64,000 nucleotides of DNA, taken from NCBI RefSeq assembly GCF_014646075.1, contig NZ_BMMT01000008.1, forward strand, positions 175,687 through 239,686, read 5' to 3'. This DNA is from Saccharopolyspora thermophila (lineage in GTDB: Bacteria > Actinomycetota > Actinomycetes > Mycobacteriales > Pseudonocardiaceae). The position numbers and the translations under genes are program-made. Each line of letters begins with the position of its first letter. Within the stretch, counting starts at the first letter, position 1. A model generated the notes under the pieces. It ran no database searches, was not told the origin of the DNA, and saw only the letters and a list, made by a program, of their open reading frames with translations. This document shows, in pieces, positions 1-8,031 of this stretch.

Positions 1-2
1 TC

Positions 3-158
3 GGCGCCCTCGCGGGCCGGGTGCTCGGCCGCGGCTCGCGGCGGCCCACCGTGCTCGCCGACGAGGAGGTCACCGCGATCCTCCACATCGGACACCAGCG
101 CTACCAGGTGCCGGTCCGCCGCACGCTCACCCTGCTGCGAAGGAGAACCCGACGATGA
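3..158 (+). CDS. C-terminal end of an unidentified protein (gene starts before the window)
   Basis: An open frame enters from the left edge and stops at TGA 156-158. It encodes about 51 residues containing PTVLADEEVTAILHIGHQRY and a basic tail RRRTRR. Almost every third codon position is G or C, as expected for a real gene in this genome; the other two frames lack that bias. No catalytic motif is visible and I do not recognise the family. It runs in the same direction as the crotonase that starts 64 bases later, so it may be the preceding gene of the same catabolic operon. Confidence 0.55.
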   Translation, partial: GALAGRVLGRGSRRPTVLADEEVTAILHIGHQRYQVPVRRTLTLLRRRTRR

Positions 159-222
159 TGCTTCCCGCCGCGGCCCCAAGCCGCCCGGCCGGTCCTCGGC
201 TCCTGCGCTGATCGGAGGAACA

Positions 223-909
223 ATGTTGCGCTGCACCCGTCCCGTGCCGGCCGTGCTGGTCCTCGACCTGGACCGGCCCGAACGGCACAACGCCTTCGAC
301 GCGGCCCTCGTCGCGGCTCTGCTCGAGCAGCTCGTTGAGGCCGCCGCCGACGAGGTGCTGCGGGCGGTCGTCATCGGTTCCACCAGCCGCGGCCGGTTCT
401 GCGCCGGAGCGGATCTGTCGGTGTCCGACGAGGAACGCCGGGGTGTCAGTGACGGCCTCTACGCGCTGTACGAGCGGATGCTGCGGTTGCCGATCCCGGT
501 GGTGGTCGCCGTGGACGGTGCGGCCGTGGGCGGGGGAGCGCAGCTGGCGCTGGCGGCTGACGTGCGGCTCGGTTCGCCGCAGGCCCGCTTCCGGTTCGCC
601 GGCCCCGGGCACGGGTTGTCGGTCGGGCCGTGGGGCCTGCCCTCGACCGTGGGCCGCCGCGCGCTGGAACTCGTGCTCAGCCAGCGGTTCGTGCCCGCTG
701 ACGAGGCGGCGGCCATCGGTTTGCTCGACCGGGTCGTCGACGATCCGCACGCCGCCGCCGTCGACCTCGCGGCGTCGGTGGCGCAGCTGGACCGCGACGC
801 CGTGCGCCGCGCCAAGGAGCACGTCGTCGCGGGGGAGAGGCTGGTGGAACGCCTCGCCGCGGAGCGCGCGGCCAACACCGCCGTGTTCGACGGCGCGGTC
901 CGGCGCTGA
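223..909 (+). CDS. Enoyl-CoA hydratase/isomerase family protein (crotonase fold)
   Basis: A 228-residue crotonase, shorter than the usual ~260. The start ATG has GGAGG 5 bases upstream. The family signature RPERHNAFD is at 18-26, and the two oxyanion-hole segments are FCAGADLS (59-66) and GAAVGGG (99-105). In hydratases one catalytic Glu sits in a PE.x.LG segment; here that stretch reads AGPGHGLSVGPWG with no Glu, while the second Glu position appears kept in ALEL (Glu149). It may therefore be an isomerase, a hydrolase-type crotonase or a hydratase with altered chemistry. The following alpha/beta hydrolase and SDR are codirectional, and the locus also has a thiolase and a 3-hydroxyacyl-CoA dehydrogenase, which suggests a role in degrading a CoA-activated acid. 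Confidence 0.85.
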   Translation: MLRCTRPVPAVLVLDLDRPERHNAFDAALVAALLEQLVEAAADEVLRAVVIGSTSRGRFCAGADLSVSDEERRGVSDGLYALYERMLRLPIPVVVAVDGAAVGGGAQLALAADVRLGSPQARFRFAGPGHGLSVGPWGLPSTVGRRALELVLSQRFVPADEAAAIGLLDRVVDDPHAAAVDLAASVAQLDRDAVRRAKEHVVAGERLVERLAAERAANTAVFDGAVRR

Positions 910-950
910 CCGCCCGAGTTGGTATGTCACATCGCACGTGGGAGGTTCGA

Positions 951-1832
951 GTGCCCTACGCCACCAGCGACGACGGGGTGCGCCTGTACTACGAGGAAGC
1001 CGGTTCCGGCGTCCCCCTGGTCTTCGTCCACGAGTTCGCCGGTGACCACCGCTCCTGGGAACCGCAGGTGCGGCACTTCGCCCGCCGCTACCGCTGCGTC
1101 GTCTACGCCGCGCGCGGCTATCCGCCCTCGGACGTGCCCACCGACCCGGACAGCTACGACCAGTACCGCGCGGTGGCGGACCTGGTGACGGTGCTGGACG
1201 CGATCGGCGCCGACCGCGCCCACGTCGTCGGCAACTCGATGGGCGGTTTCTGCACCCTCCACTTCGGACTGAGGCATCCGGAACGGGCCCGTTCCCTGGT
1301 GGTCGCCGGGTGTGGCTACGGCGCGCACCCCGACGCGCGGGAGAAGTTCCGCGCCGAGTCAGAGAAGGTCGCGGTGGCCTTCGAGACCGAAGGTTCGGCG
1401 GACATGGCGACGTGGTACGGATTCGGCCCGGCGCGCGTGCAGTTCCAGAACAAGGATCCGCGCGGCCACGCCGAGCACGTCGCGGTGCTCGCCGAGCACG
1501 ACCCGGTGGGCGCGGCGCTGACCATGCGCGGCGTGCAGAAGGCCCGCCCGTCGCTGTACGACCTGCGCGCCGACCTGGCCGCGATGGACGTGCCGACACT
1601 GATCGTCGCCGGTGACGAGGACGAGGGCGTGCTCGAAACCGATCTGATGCTCAAGCGCACCATCCCGCGAAGCGGGCTGGTCGTGCTGCCCAAGACCGGC
1701 CACGTCACCAACCTCGAAGAACCCGAGCTGTTCAACCACCACGTCGAACGCTTCCTGGCCCAGGTCGAGCACGACCGCTGGCCGGCCCGGGACCCGCGTT
1801 CGCTGAGCACGTCGACCACGGGCGCCAAGTAA
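951..1832 (+). CDS. Alpha/beta-fold hydrolase
   Basis: A 293-residue alpha/beta hydrolase. I chose GTG 951 because GGGAGG lies 5-6 bases before it; an upstream ATG at 924 lacks a ribosome site. The nucleophile elbow is GNSMGG (Ser96), the likely acid is in VAGDEDEG (around 222-224) and the base is His251 in KTGHVTN. The oxyanion region VFVHEFAGDHRSW is of the HG-type but reads HE instead of HG. It sits between the crotonase and an SDR, 20 bases upstream of the latter, so it is probably in one operon. Members of this family in such operons often cleave C-C bonds, esters or enol-lactones; the actual substrate cannot be read from the sequence. Confidence 0.85.
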   Translation: MPYATSDDGVRLYYEEAGSGVPLVFVHEFAGDHRSWEPQVRHFARRYRCVVYAARGYPPSDVPTDPDSYDQYRAVADLVTVLDAIGADRAHVVGNSMGGFCTLHFGLRHPERARSLVVAGCGYGAHPDAREKFRAESEKVAVAFETEGSADMATWYGFGPARVQFQNKDPRGHAEHVAVLAEHDPVGAALTMRGVQKARPSLYDLRADLAAMDVPTLIVAGDEDEGVLETDLMLKRTIPRSGLVVLPKTGHVTNLEEPELFNHHVERFLAQVEHDRWPARDPRSLSTSTTGAK

Positions 1833-1852
1833 CCACCAAGGAGGAGTCCACC

Positions 1853-2650
1853 ATGGACATGCAACTGGACGGCAAGATCGCCTTCGTCACCGGGGCCAGC
1901 AAGGGAATCGGCCGGGCCTGCGCCGAACAGCTGGCCGCCGAGGGCTGCGACGTGGTCATCACCGCCCGCACCGAGGCCGACATCACCCGCGCCGCCGAGG
2001 AGATCGCCGCGGCCAGCGGCCGCAAGGTCCTCGGCCTGGCCGGGGACATGAGCGTCACCGCAGACGTGCAGCGCTGCGTCGACACCGCCATCGAGCAATT
2101 CGGCCGCATCGACGTCGTGGTCACCTGCGCCGGTTCCTCGCCCGGCGGGCTGCTGGAGGAGCTGACCGAGGAGCAGTGGCTGGGCAGCATGCAGCTGAAG
2201 TTTCTCGGCTACGTGCGCACGGTCCGCGCGGTCATCGGGCACATGCGGGAGCGTGGCGAGGGGTCGATCGTGCTCGTGGTCGGCAACGACGGCCTCAAGC
2301 CGTCGTACTGGGAGATGACCGCCGGGGCCGCCAACGCCGCCGACATCAACTTCGCCGCCTCGGTCGCCGAGCAGTACGGTCCGCTGGGCATCCGGTGCAA
2401 CACCGTCAACCCGGGTCCGGTGAACACCGATCGGTGGGCGGGTCTGGAGGCGGCGTTCGCCCGGGACAAGGGAGTCTCGCCGGAACGCGCGCACGAACTG
2501 GCGCTGTCCTCGCTGCCGCTGGGCCGGATCTGCGAGCCGGAGGAGGTCGCCAACGTGGTCACCTTCCTGGCCTCGCCGCGCGCCAGCTACCTCAACGGCG
2601 CGCACATCCCGGTCGACGGCGGTCAGCGCAAGGCGCTCATGGACGTGTGA
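1853..2650 (+). CDS. SDR-family oxidoreductase with an atypical active site
   Basis: A 265-residue short-chain dehydrogenase/reductase. The start ATG has AAGGAGG about 10 bases upstream. The nucleotide motif TGASKGIG is at 13-20, a CAG (92-94) replaces the usual NAG, and the post-active-site motif NTVNPGPV is at 183-190. The region that normally holds YxxxK reads SYWEMTAGAANAA (151-163): the Lys is replaced by Ala and the Tyr is either shifted or lost. The Rossmann fold is intact, so it should bind NAD(P), but classical SDR catalysis is doubtful unless Tyr152 is used differently. Similar AGAANAA-type sequences occur in some 3-oxoacyl-ACP-reductase-like SDRs. It is last in the run of codirectional catabolic genes before a 225-base gap. 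Confidence 0.85.
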   Translation: MDMQLDGKIAFVTGASKGIGRACAEQLAAEGCDVVITARTEADITRAAEEIAAASGRKVLGLAGDMSVTADVQRCVDTAIEQFGRIDVVVTCAGSSPGGLLEELTEEQWLGSMQLKFLGYVRTVRAVIGHMRERGEGSIVLVVGNDGLKPSYWEMTAGAANAADINFAASVAEQYGPLGIRCNTVNPGPVNTDRWAGLEAAFARDKGVSPERAHELALSSLPLGRICEPEEVANVVTFLASPRASYLNGAHIPVDGGQRKALMDV

Positions 2651-2730
2651 CCGCCCAGGGTGGCCGGGCCCGGTCCTCACCACGAACCCACCCGGCCGGG
2701 CCCGCGACCACCGCCAACCCCGGGTACCCG

Positions 2731-2817
2731 AATTCCCAGGTTTGGGCAAATTTGGAGCCCGCTCCCGCACCGCAAGCGTGGGGCGGGGGGCCAAGTTGAG
2801 GCACATTCGGGATTCCC
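2731..2817. repeat. Dispersed intergenic repeat, copy A (two inverted arms)
   Basis: Two arms of a repeat family found at six places in the window. The first arm (2731-2755) reads AATTCCCAGGTTTGGGCAAA then TTTGG on the plus strand. The second (2791-2817) is a minus-strand copy beginning CCAAGTTGAGGCACATTCGG. Together they form an imperfect inverted repeat around a GC-rich centre in the gap between the SDR and the MFS gene. Confidence 0.65.
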
Positions 2818-2875
2818 GGGAGGCCCTGGGGGAACGACAACCAGCAAGACCGGTCAGCACAGCAAGGGGAGCCCC

Positions 2876-4240
2876 ATGAAGACCGGAGACCGAGTAGTCC
2901 AGGAACTGCCGTGGAAGTGGAACACCCAGGGCACCATCTTCCTCATCGGCGGCCTCGGGTTCATGTTCGACGCCTGGGACGTGGCCCTCAACGGATTCCT
3001 CATCCCGCTGGTGGGCGAGGAGTGGGGCCTCTCACCCGCGGCCCGCGGCTGGGTCGGCACCGCGAACCTCATCGGGATGGCCGTCGGCGCCGTGTTCTGG
3101 GGCGCCATCGCCGACACCATCGGCCGCAAACGGGCGTTCAGCCTGACGCTGCTGATGTTCTCGGTGTTCTCGCTGGCCGGCGCGGCGTCGCCGGACTTCG
3201 TAACGTTCTGTGTGTTCCGCTTCCTGGCCGGGATCGGGCTGGGCGGCTGCATCCCGGTGGACTACGCGCTGGTCGGCGAGTTCACCCCGGCCCGGGTGCG
3301 GGGCCGGGTGCTGACCGCGATGGACGTCTGGTGGCCGGTCGGCGCCACCCTGTGCGGGGCGGTGTCGGCCGCGCTGCTGGTGTTTGACAACTGGCGGCTG
3401 CTGCTGGTGGTGATGGTGCTGCCCGCACTGCTGCTGTTCTGGATCCGCCGCTCGGTGCCGGAGTCGCCGATGTACCTGGTGCGCCAGGGACGGGCCGAGG
3501 AGGCCCGGCAGGTGATCGACGGGCTGGTGCGGCGCACCGGGGCGCAGGTCGGTCCGTGGGTGCTGCCGGAACCCGCGCCGCAGCCCCGGATGTCCGCCGC
3601 CGCGTTCGCCAGGCAGGCACGGGATTTGTGGCGCTTCAGCCCCGGGATCACCTCGGTGTCGTGGGCGCTGTTTCTGACCGTGTTCCTGGTGTACTACGGT
3701 GCTCTGACGTGGCTGCCGAGCATCCTGGTCAAGCAGGGCTACGGCCACTACGCCGCCTTCATGGTCACCACCCTGATGACCGCGATCGGCATCGTGGGCG
3801 TGGTGGTGTCGGCGTGGCTGGTGGACGCGATCGGCCGCAAGTGGGTGATCGGGCTCAGCGGGCCGCTGTCCGTGCTGGCGCTGGTGTTGTTCGCGGTGCA
3901 GCTGGACATCGAATCGGCGGCCAAGTGGTGGATCACCGCGTTCGGGTTCCTGATCGAGCTGACCATCCCGGCGCTCTACGCCTACGTGTCCGAGCTGTAC
4001 CCGACCCGGTTGCGCGCCAGCGGTTTCGGCTGGGCGTCGACGGTCAGCCGGGTGGGGGCGGGGTTCGTGCCGGTCATCTTCGGTTCGCTGCTGTGGCCGT
4101 ACCTCGGGCTGCCGCTGACGTTCGTGGTCATCGGAGGGCTGCTGGTGCTGGCGTCGTTGTGGATGGCGGTGGCCGCACCGGAGACGCGGGGGCGCGAGTT
4201 GGACGACGTTGGAGAGCCGAGCGCCTCAAGCGCGCGGTGA
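2876..4240 (+). CDS. MFS transporter (sugar-porter / organic-acid type)
   Basis: A 454-residue major facilitator protein with about 12 membrane segments. The start ATG 2876 follows AAGGGGAGCCCC. Recognisable motifs are the loop 2-3 motif D..GRKR (80-86), its repeat in the second half (DAIGRKW), PESPMYLVRQGRAEEA after the sixth helix and PETRGREL at the C-terminus. These are typical of the sugar-porter, organic-cation and SV2-like branches. It follows the crotonase-hydrolase-SDR genes in the same direction and faces the thiolase gene. By context it probably imports the acid degraded by this pathway; sugar or cation transport remain possible. Confidence 0.85.
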   Translation: MKTGDRVVQELPWKWNTQGTIFLIGGLGFMFDAWDVALNGFLIPLVGEEWGLSPAARGWVGTANLIGMAVGAVFWGAIADTIGRKRAFSLTLLMFSVFSLAGAASPDFVTFCVFRFLAGIGLGGCIPVDYALVGEFTPARVRGRVLTAMDVWWPVGATLCGAVSAALLVFDNWRLLLVVMVLPALLLFWIRRSVPESPMYLVRQGRAEEARQVIDGLVRRTGAQVGPWVLPEPAPQPRMSAAAFARQARDLWRFSPGITSVSWALFLTVFLVYYGALTWLPSILVKQGYGHYAAFMVTTLMTAIGIVGVVVSAWLVDAIGRKWVIGLSGPLSVLALVLFAVQLDIESAAKWWITAFGFLIELTIPALYAYVSELYPTRLRASGFGWASTVSRVGAGFVPVIFGSLLWPYLGLPLTFVVIGGLLVLASLWMAVAAPETRGRELDDVGEPSASSAR

Positions 4241-4300
4241 ACCGTTGACACACGGTGAGTTCAGTGAGGAGCCAGGGGCGCCCCGGACTGAAGGTGATCC

Positions 4301-4367
4301 CCCGTGGTTGGGCTGAGGAATTCAGTTCCGATCATCGGGGACCACTTCAGCCGCGGGGTGCCCCTCA
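4301..4367. repeat. Convergent-3'-end repeat, copy 1
   Basis: A ~67-bp element containing GGCTGAGGAATTCAGTTCCG and, further on, GGGGACCACTTCAG. A diverged copy lies at 53268-53340. It ends on the stop codon of the minus-strand thiolase gene. A preceding CTGAAGGTGATCCCC (4288-4302) pairs imperfectly with its right half, so the whole could form a terminator-like stem. GGAA-TTCAG-TTCC forms a small internal hairpin kept in both copies. Confidence 0.6.
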
Positions 4368-5570
4368 GACCCGTTCGAAGACCGCGGCCAGGCCCTGGCC
4401 GCCGCCGATGCACATCGTCTCCAGACCGTAGCGGGCCTCCCGGCGCTGCATCTCGCGCGACAGCGTCGCGAGGATGCGGCAGCCGGTGGCGCCCAGCGGG
4501 TGCCCCAGCGAGATACCGGAACCGTTGACGTTGAGCCGGTCGAAGTCGGCGGGCTTGAACTCCCACTCACGGGTGCACGCCAGCACCTGGGCCGCGAACG
4601 CCTCGTTCAGCTCGATCAGGTCCATGTCGGCGAGGGTGAGACCAGCGCGCTGCAGGGCCTTGGCGGTGGCCGGGACCGGACCGATGCCCATGGTGCGCGG
4701 CGGCACCCCGGCCCGCGCCCACGACACCAGCCGCACCAGCGGCCGCAGGCCCAGCTCGGCGGCGCGTTCCGGCGTGGTCACCACGCACACCGCCGCGGCG
4801 TCGTTCTGCCCGCTGGCGTTGCCCGCGGTGACGGTGGCCTCCGGGTCGGACTTGCCCAGCACCGGCTGCAAGGCGGCCAAGGTGTCCACAGTGGTCTCTG
4901 GCCGCGGGTGCTCGTCGACCTCCACCACGGTGTCGCCCTTGCGGGAGGGCACCGTCACCGGCACGATCTCCTCGGCGAAGATCCCGGCCTGCTGCGCGGC
5001 ACCGGCCCGCTGCTGGGAGCGCGCGGCCAGCTCGTCCTGCTCGGCGCGGGAGATCCCGTACTCCCGGCGCAGATTCTCCGCGGTCTCCAGCATCCCGCCC
5101 GGCACCGGGAAGTTCCTGCCGCCGGCGGTGACCCGGCCGCGCGCCAGCGAGTCGTGCAGCTCCAGGCTGCCCCGGATGCCCCAGCGGGCCTCGGTGGTGT
5201 ACAGCGGGGCGTTGCTCATGCTCTCCGCGCCGCCGGCCAGCACCACGTCGCTGACCCCGGTCTGCACCTGCATCGCGGCGTCCACAATGGCCTGCAGACC
5301 GGAGCCGCAGCGACGGTCCACCTGGGAGCCGCCGACCTCGACGGGCAGGCCGGCGTCCAGGGCGGCGACGCGGCCGATCGCGGGGGCGTCGGAGTTCGGG
5401 TAGCACTGGCCGAGGATCACCTCGTCGACCGCCTCGCCGGGCAGCCCGGTGCGGTCCAGCAGCGCCCTGATCACCGTCGCTGCCAGGTCAACCGCGGGCA
5501 CGGTCCTGAACACCCCGCCGAACCGGCCGATCGGGGTCCGCAGCGGTTCGCAGATCACCGCTTCGCGCAT
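4365..5570 (-). CDS. Acetyl-CoA C-acyltransferase (thiolase)
   Basis: A 401-residue thiolase, normal length. I chose the ATG at 5570 (MREAVICEPLRTPIGRF) because AAGGAG is 6 bases upstream and this is the usual family N-terminus. Acyl-enzyme Cys88 is in DRRCGSG, His357 in GHPLGATG and the second Cys387 in CIGGGQG. It would catalyse CoA-dependent cleavage of a 3-oxoacyl-CoA (or the reverse condensation), the last step of beta-oxidation-type routes. It is transcribed divergently from the 3-hydroxyacyl-CoA dehydrogenase, which makes the preceding step, so the two probably share regulation from the 185-base gap. The degradative role is inferred from context. Confidence 0.93.
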   Translation of the reverse strand: MREAVICEPLRTPIGRFGGVFRTVPAVDLAATVIRALLDRTGLPGEAVDEVILGQCYPNSDAPAIGRVAALDAGLPVEVGGSQVDRRCGSGLQAIVDAAMQVQTGVSDVVLAGGAESMSNAPLYTTEARWGIRGSLELHDSLARGRVTAGGRNFPVPGGMLETAENLRREYGISRAEQDELAARSQQRAGAAQQAGIFAEEIVPVTVPSRKGDTVVEVDEHPRPETTVDTLAALQPVLGKSDPEATVTAGNASGQNDAAAVCVVTTPERAAELGLRPLVRLVSWARAGVPPRTMGIGPVPATAKALQRAGLTLADMDLIELNEAFAAQVLACTREWEFKPADFDRLNVNGSGISLGHPLGATGCRILATLSREMQRREARYGLETMCIGGGQGLAAVFERV

Positions 5571-5684
5571 CGCTCGCTCCTTCGAGTTCCGGTGACGGCC
5601 GCTCCACCGGCCTTTTTCCGTTCGTAGCACAGCGCCGCTGGTGGCCGGAACACGCGAGGATTATGTTGAGCTGCGTCTTACTGG

Positions 5685-5700
5685 ATAGGCAATTCGGTAT
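5685..5700. promoter_or_regulatory. Possible operator between divergent thiolase and dehydrogenase genes
   Basis: ATAGGCAATTCGGTAT is partly palindromic (ATA NNN AATT NNN TAT) and is the most AT-rich part of this divergent gap. It could be a regulator site or part of a promoter; the evidence is only symmetry and position. Confidence 0.2.
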
Positions 5701-5755
5701 TGGACGGTCTTGGCGCTTCGTGCGAAGGTGCGTCGAGGGACGAGGGAGGTCGACC

Positions 5756-7279
5756 ATGCAGTGGGCGCAGCGGGTCAGCGCGGTGCGGGTGATCGGCACC
5801 GGCGTGATGGGGCGCGGCATCGCGCAACTGGCCGCGGCCGCCGGGCTCGACGTCGAGCTCGCCGACGCCCGCCCGGAGGCCGTGTCGGCCGCCGTCGACC
5901 ACGTGGGGCAGATGCTCGACAAGCTCGTCGCCAAGGGCCGACTGGGCGCCGACGACGCCGCGACCGCCCGCGCCCGGCTCCGGCCGGTGGACTCCCCGCT
6001 GGCCGCCACCACGTGCGACCTGGTGATCGAAGCCGTCCGCGAGGACCTGGACACCAAGCGCGAGCTGTTCGCCGAGCTGGAGAAGGTGTGCCCGGCGCAC
6101 ACCGTGTTCGCCACCAACACCAGCTCGCTGTCGGTGACCTCGATCGCCACCGCGCTCGCCGACCCCACCCGCCTGGCCGGGCTGCACTTCTTCAACCCGG
6201 TCCCGCTGATGCGGCTGGTCGAGGTGATCCCCGGCGCCCGGACCGCCGGGTGGATCCCCGACGCGCTCACCGACCTGGTGCGGCGGCTCGGCCACCAGCC
6301 GGTGCGCGCCACCGACACCCCCGGCTTCCTGGTCAACCACGCCGGTCGCGGCCTGGTCACCGAGGCGCTGCAGATCCTGGCCGAGGGCCTGGCCACGCCG
6401 GTCGACGTGGACCGGATCTCCCGCGACACGCTCGGACTGCGGATGGGCCCGTTCGAGCTGATGGACCTCACCGGCCTGGATGTCACGCACCCGGCGATGG
6501 AGAGCATCTGGTCCGGCTACTACGGCGACCCGCGGCTGCGGCCCTCGCCGATCACCCGGTCCCGGAGGGAGGCGGGCCTGCTCGGCCGCAAGACCGGGGA
6601 GGGCTGGTACCGCTACGACGGCGGGGTGAAGCAGGAGCAGCCCGAGCCGGAGGCTCCGGAGGTGACGGGGCTGCCGGTCTGGTCGGACAACGCGGAACTG
6701 CTCGACGCACTCGTGGCGGCGGGCGTCCCGGTGGAGCGCGGCGAGGAACCCTCCGGTGAGGCGGTGGTGCTGCTCGCCCCGTACGGCCACAGCGCGGCGA
6801 CCGCGGCCCTGTCGGCCGGGCTGCCCGCGGCCCGGGTCTGCGGGGTCGACCCCCTCGGCGGCGACAAGCGCTACACGCTCACCGTGCATCCGGCGGTGGA
6901 CCCGCAGCTCGCCCGCGCGGCCTGGGCGGCGCTGGCCGCCACCGGACGAGCCGTGACGGTGGTCCGCGACGGCACGGGCATGATCGCGCAACGCCTGCTC
7001 GCATCCATCGTCAACACCGGCTGCTTCATCGCCGAACAGCGGCTGGCCGCGCCCGCGGACATCGACACCGCGGTGCGCATGGCGTTGGGATACCCGCGCG
7101 GACCACTGGAGTGGGGCCAGCACGTGGGCCCGCGCTGCATCCTCACCGTGCTGCGCGCACTGCACTCGGCCACCGGCGACCCGCGCTACCGCCCGAGCCG
7201 CTGGCTGGTCGAGCGCGCCGAACTGGGGCTGGCGCTCACCGAAACCGGAACCACCCCTCAGGACGTGCTCGCCCGCTGA
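5756..7279 (+). CDS. 3-hydroxyacyl-CoA dehydrogenase (two-domain, PaaH-like)
   Basis: A 507-residue protein with ATG at 5756, preceded by GAGGGAGG. The N-terminal NAD-binding motif GTGVMGRG is at 14-21; the catalytic region HFFNPVPLMRLVEVIPG (144-160) carries the essential His144 and Asn147. A first C-terminal dimerisation domain follows (FLVNHAGRGLVTEAL). After a linker rich in Pro and Glu, a second, partial copy of that domain contains LASIVNTGCFIAEQ and YPRGPLEWG. This two-copy architecture is known from phenylacetate-type 3-hydroxyadipyl-CoA/3-hydroxybutyryl-CoA dehydrogenases. It should oxidise a 3-hydroxyacyl-CoA to the 3-oxo form for the divergent thiolase. Confidence 0.9.
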   Translation: MQWAQRVSAVRVIGTGVMGRGIAQLAAAAGLDVELADARPEAVSAAVDHVGQMLDKLVAKGRLGADDAATARARLRPVDSPLAATTCDLVIEAVREDLDTKRELFAELEKVCPAHTVFATNTSSLSVTSIATALADPTRLAGLHFFNPVPLMRLVEVIPGARTAGWIPDALTDLVRRLGHQPVRATDTPGFLVNHAGRGLVTEALQILAEGLATPVDVDRISRDTLGLRMGPFELMDLTGLDVTHPAMESIWSGYYGDPRLRPSPITRSRREAGLLGRKTGEGWYRYDGGVKQEQPEPEAPEVTGLPVWSDNAELLDALVAAGVPVERGEEPSGEAVVLLAPYGHSAATAALSAGLPAARVCGVDPLGGDKRYTLTVHPAVDPQLARAAWAALAATGRAVTVVRDGTGMIAQRLLASIVNTGCFIAEQRLAAPADIDTAVRMALGYPRGPLEWGQHVGPRCILTVLRALHSATGDPRYRPSRWLVERAELGLALTETGTTPQDVLAR

Positions 7280-7345
7280 CCGTCACGCCCTCACCAGGTG
7301 GCCGAGGCGTCCTTCACCATAGTTGGGAAATCGACGTAGATGTAA

Positions 7346-7358
7346 CTCCACAGTGGAG
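7346..7358. terminator. Short perfect palindrome between convergent genes
   Basis: CTCCACAGTGGAG pairs 6+6 around one base, in the 122-base gap between the convergent dehydrogenase and MarR genes. It is too short to be a strong terminator and could be a protein-binding site. Confidence 0.25.
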
Positions 7359-7401
7359 CGTTGCGTTGGTCTCGTCGCGCACCGCGGGTCGCGTGGCCCG
7401 T

Positions 7402-7878
7402 TCATCCCTGCTGTGTGCTGTTGGCTTCGCGGAGGGTGCGCATCGCCTGGGCCAGAGCGGCCGACTCCTCCTTTCCCAGCGGCGCCAGGACGCGGCGGCG
7501 CAGGACCTCGGCGGTCGCCTTGCGCGCGCGCCGGGCGACGTCGAGTCCGTGGTCGGTGAGCACCGCGTAGGTGACGCGGCGGTCGGTCTCGCACGGTTGG
7601 CGGCGGATCAGGTCGGCCCGGGCGAGGCGGTCGGCGACCTTGGTGAAGCCGCCGCTGCTGAGTGCGGCCTCGCGGGCGAGCTTGGTCATCGGCATCCGGT
7701 GGTCGGGCGAGCGGACCAGGCGCAGCAGGATGTCGAACGCCGCCGGGGCGAGGTCGAACTGCTCGCCGATCTCGGCCATGAGCCGGTCCTGGGTGACGTG
7801 GTAGCCCTCGATGACCAGGCCCCACCAGGTGATGATCTCGTCATCGTCGGTGCACGGGTCGGGGGCGGTGCTGCTCAC
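7402..7878 (-). CDS. MarR-family transcriptional regulator
   Basis: A 158-residue winged-helix regulator starting at GTG 7878 with AGGAGGAG 6 bases upstream. The recognition helix region is MTKLAREAALSSGGFTKVADRL and the wing contains TDRRVTYAVLTDHGLDV, both characteristic of MarR. These dimers bind palindromes and are released by small phenolics, quinones or oxidants. It is divergent from a WrbA-type quinone reductase gene, and two palindromes lie in the 153-base gap. The simplest reading is a repressor of itself and of the reductase; the inducer is unknown. Confidence 0.9.
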   Translation of the reverse strand: MSSTAPDPCTDDDEIITWWGLVIEGYHVTQDRLMAEIGEQFDLAPAAFDILLRLVRSPDHRMPMTKLAREAALSSGGFTKVADRLARADLIRRQPCETDRRVTYAVLTDHGLDVARRARKATAEVLRRRVLAPLGKEESAALAQAMRTLREANSTQQG

Positions 7879-7936
7879 GGATTGCTCCTCCTGGCTGTGC
7901 TGTTCGATCCCAGTCTACCCGAGATGGCTCACGTGG

Positions 7937-7958
7937 AAATCTCTTGCGCAGAAGATTT
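7937..7958. promoter_or_regulatory. Probable MarR operator 1
   Basis: AAATCT-N10-AGATTT with a symmetric core TGCGCA; 18 of 22 positions obey dyad symmetry. It lies between the divergent MarR and WrbA genes, where a MarR dimer would block both promoters. Confidence 0.5.
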
Positions 7959-7973
7959 ATCCTGAGTACTGTC

Positions 7974-7989
7974 TTTCTCGAAAGAGAAA
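7974..7989. promoter_or_regulatory. Probable MarR operator 2
   Basis: TTTCTC-GAAA-GAGAAA, perfect 6-base arms, located 43 bases upstream of the WrbA start. It differs in sequence from operator 1, so it may bind a different factor or overlap the promoter. Confidence 0.4.
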
Positions 7990-8031
7990 TTTGCGGCTGT
8001 CTCCGCCGCCCGTGAACAGGAGCGTTCGACC

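Noticed and set aside
5678..7165. A 495-codon minus-strand frame
   Set aside because: Antisense shadow of the 3-hydroxyacyl-CoA dehydrogenase; no start signal or recognisable motif.
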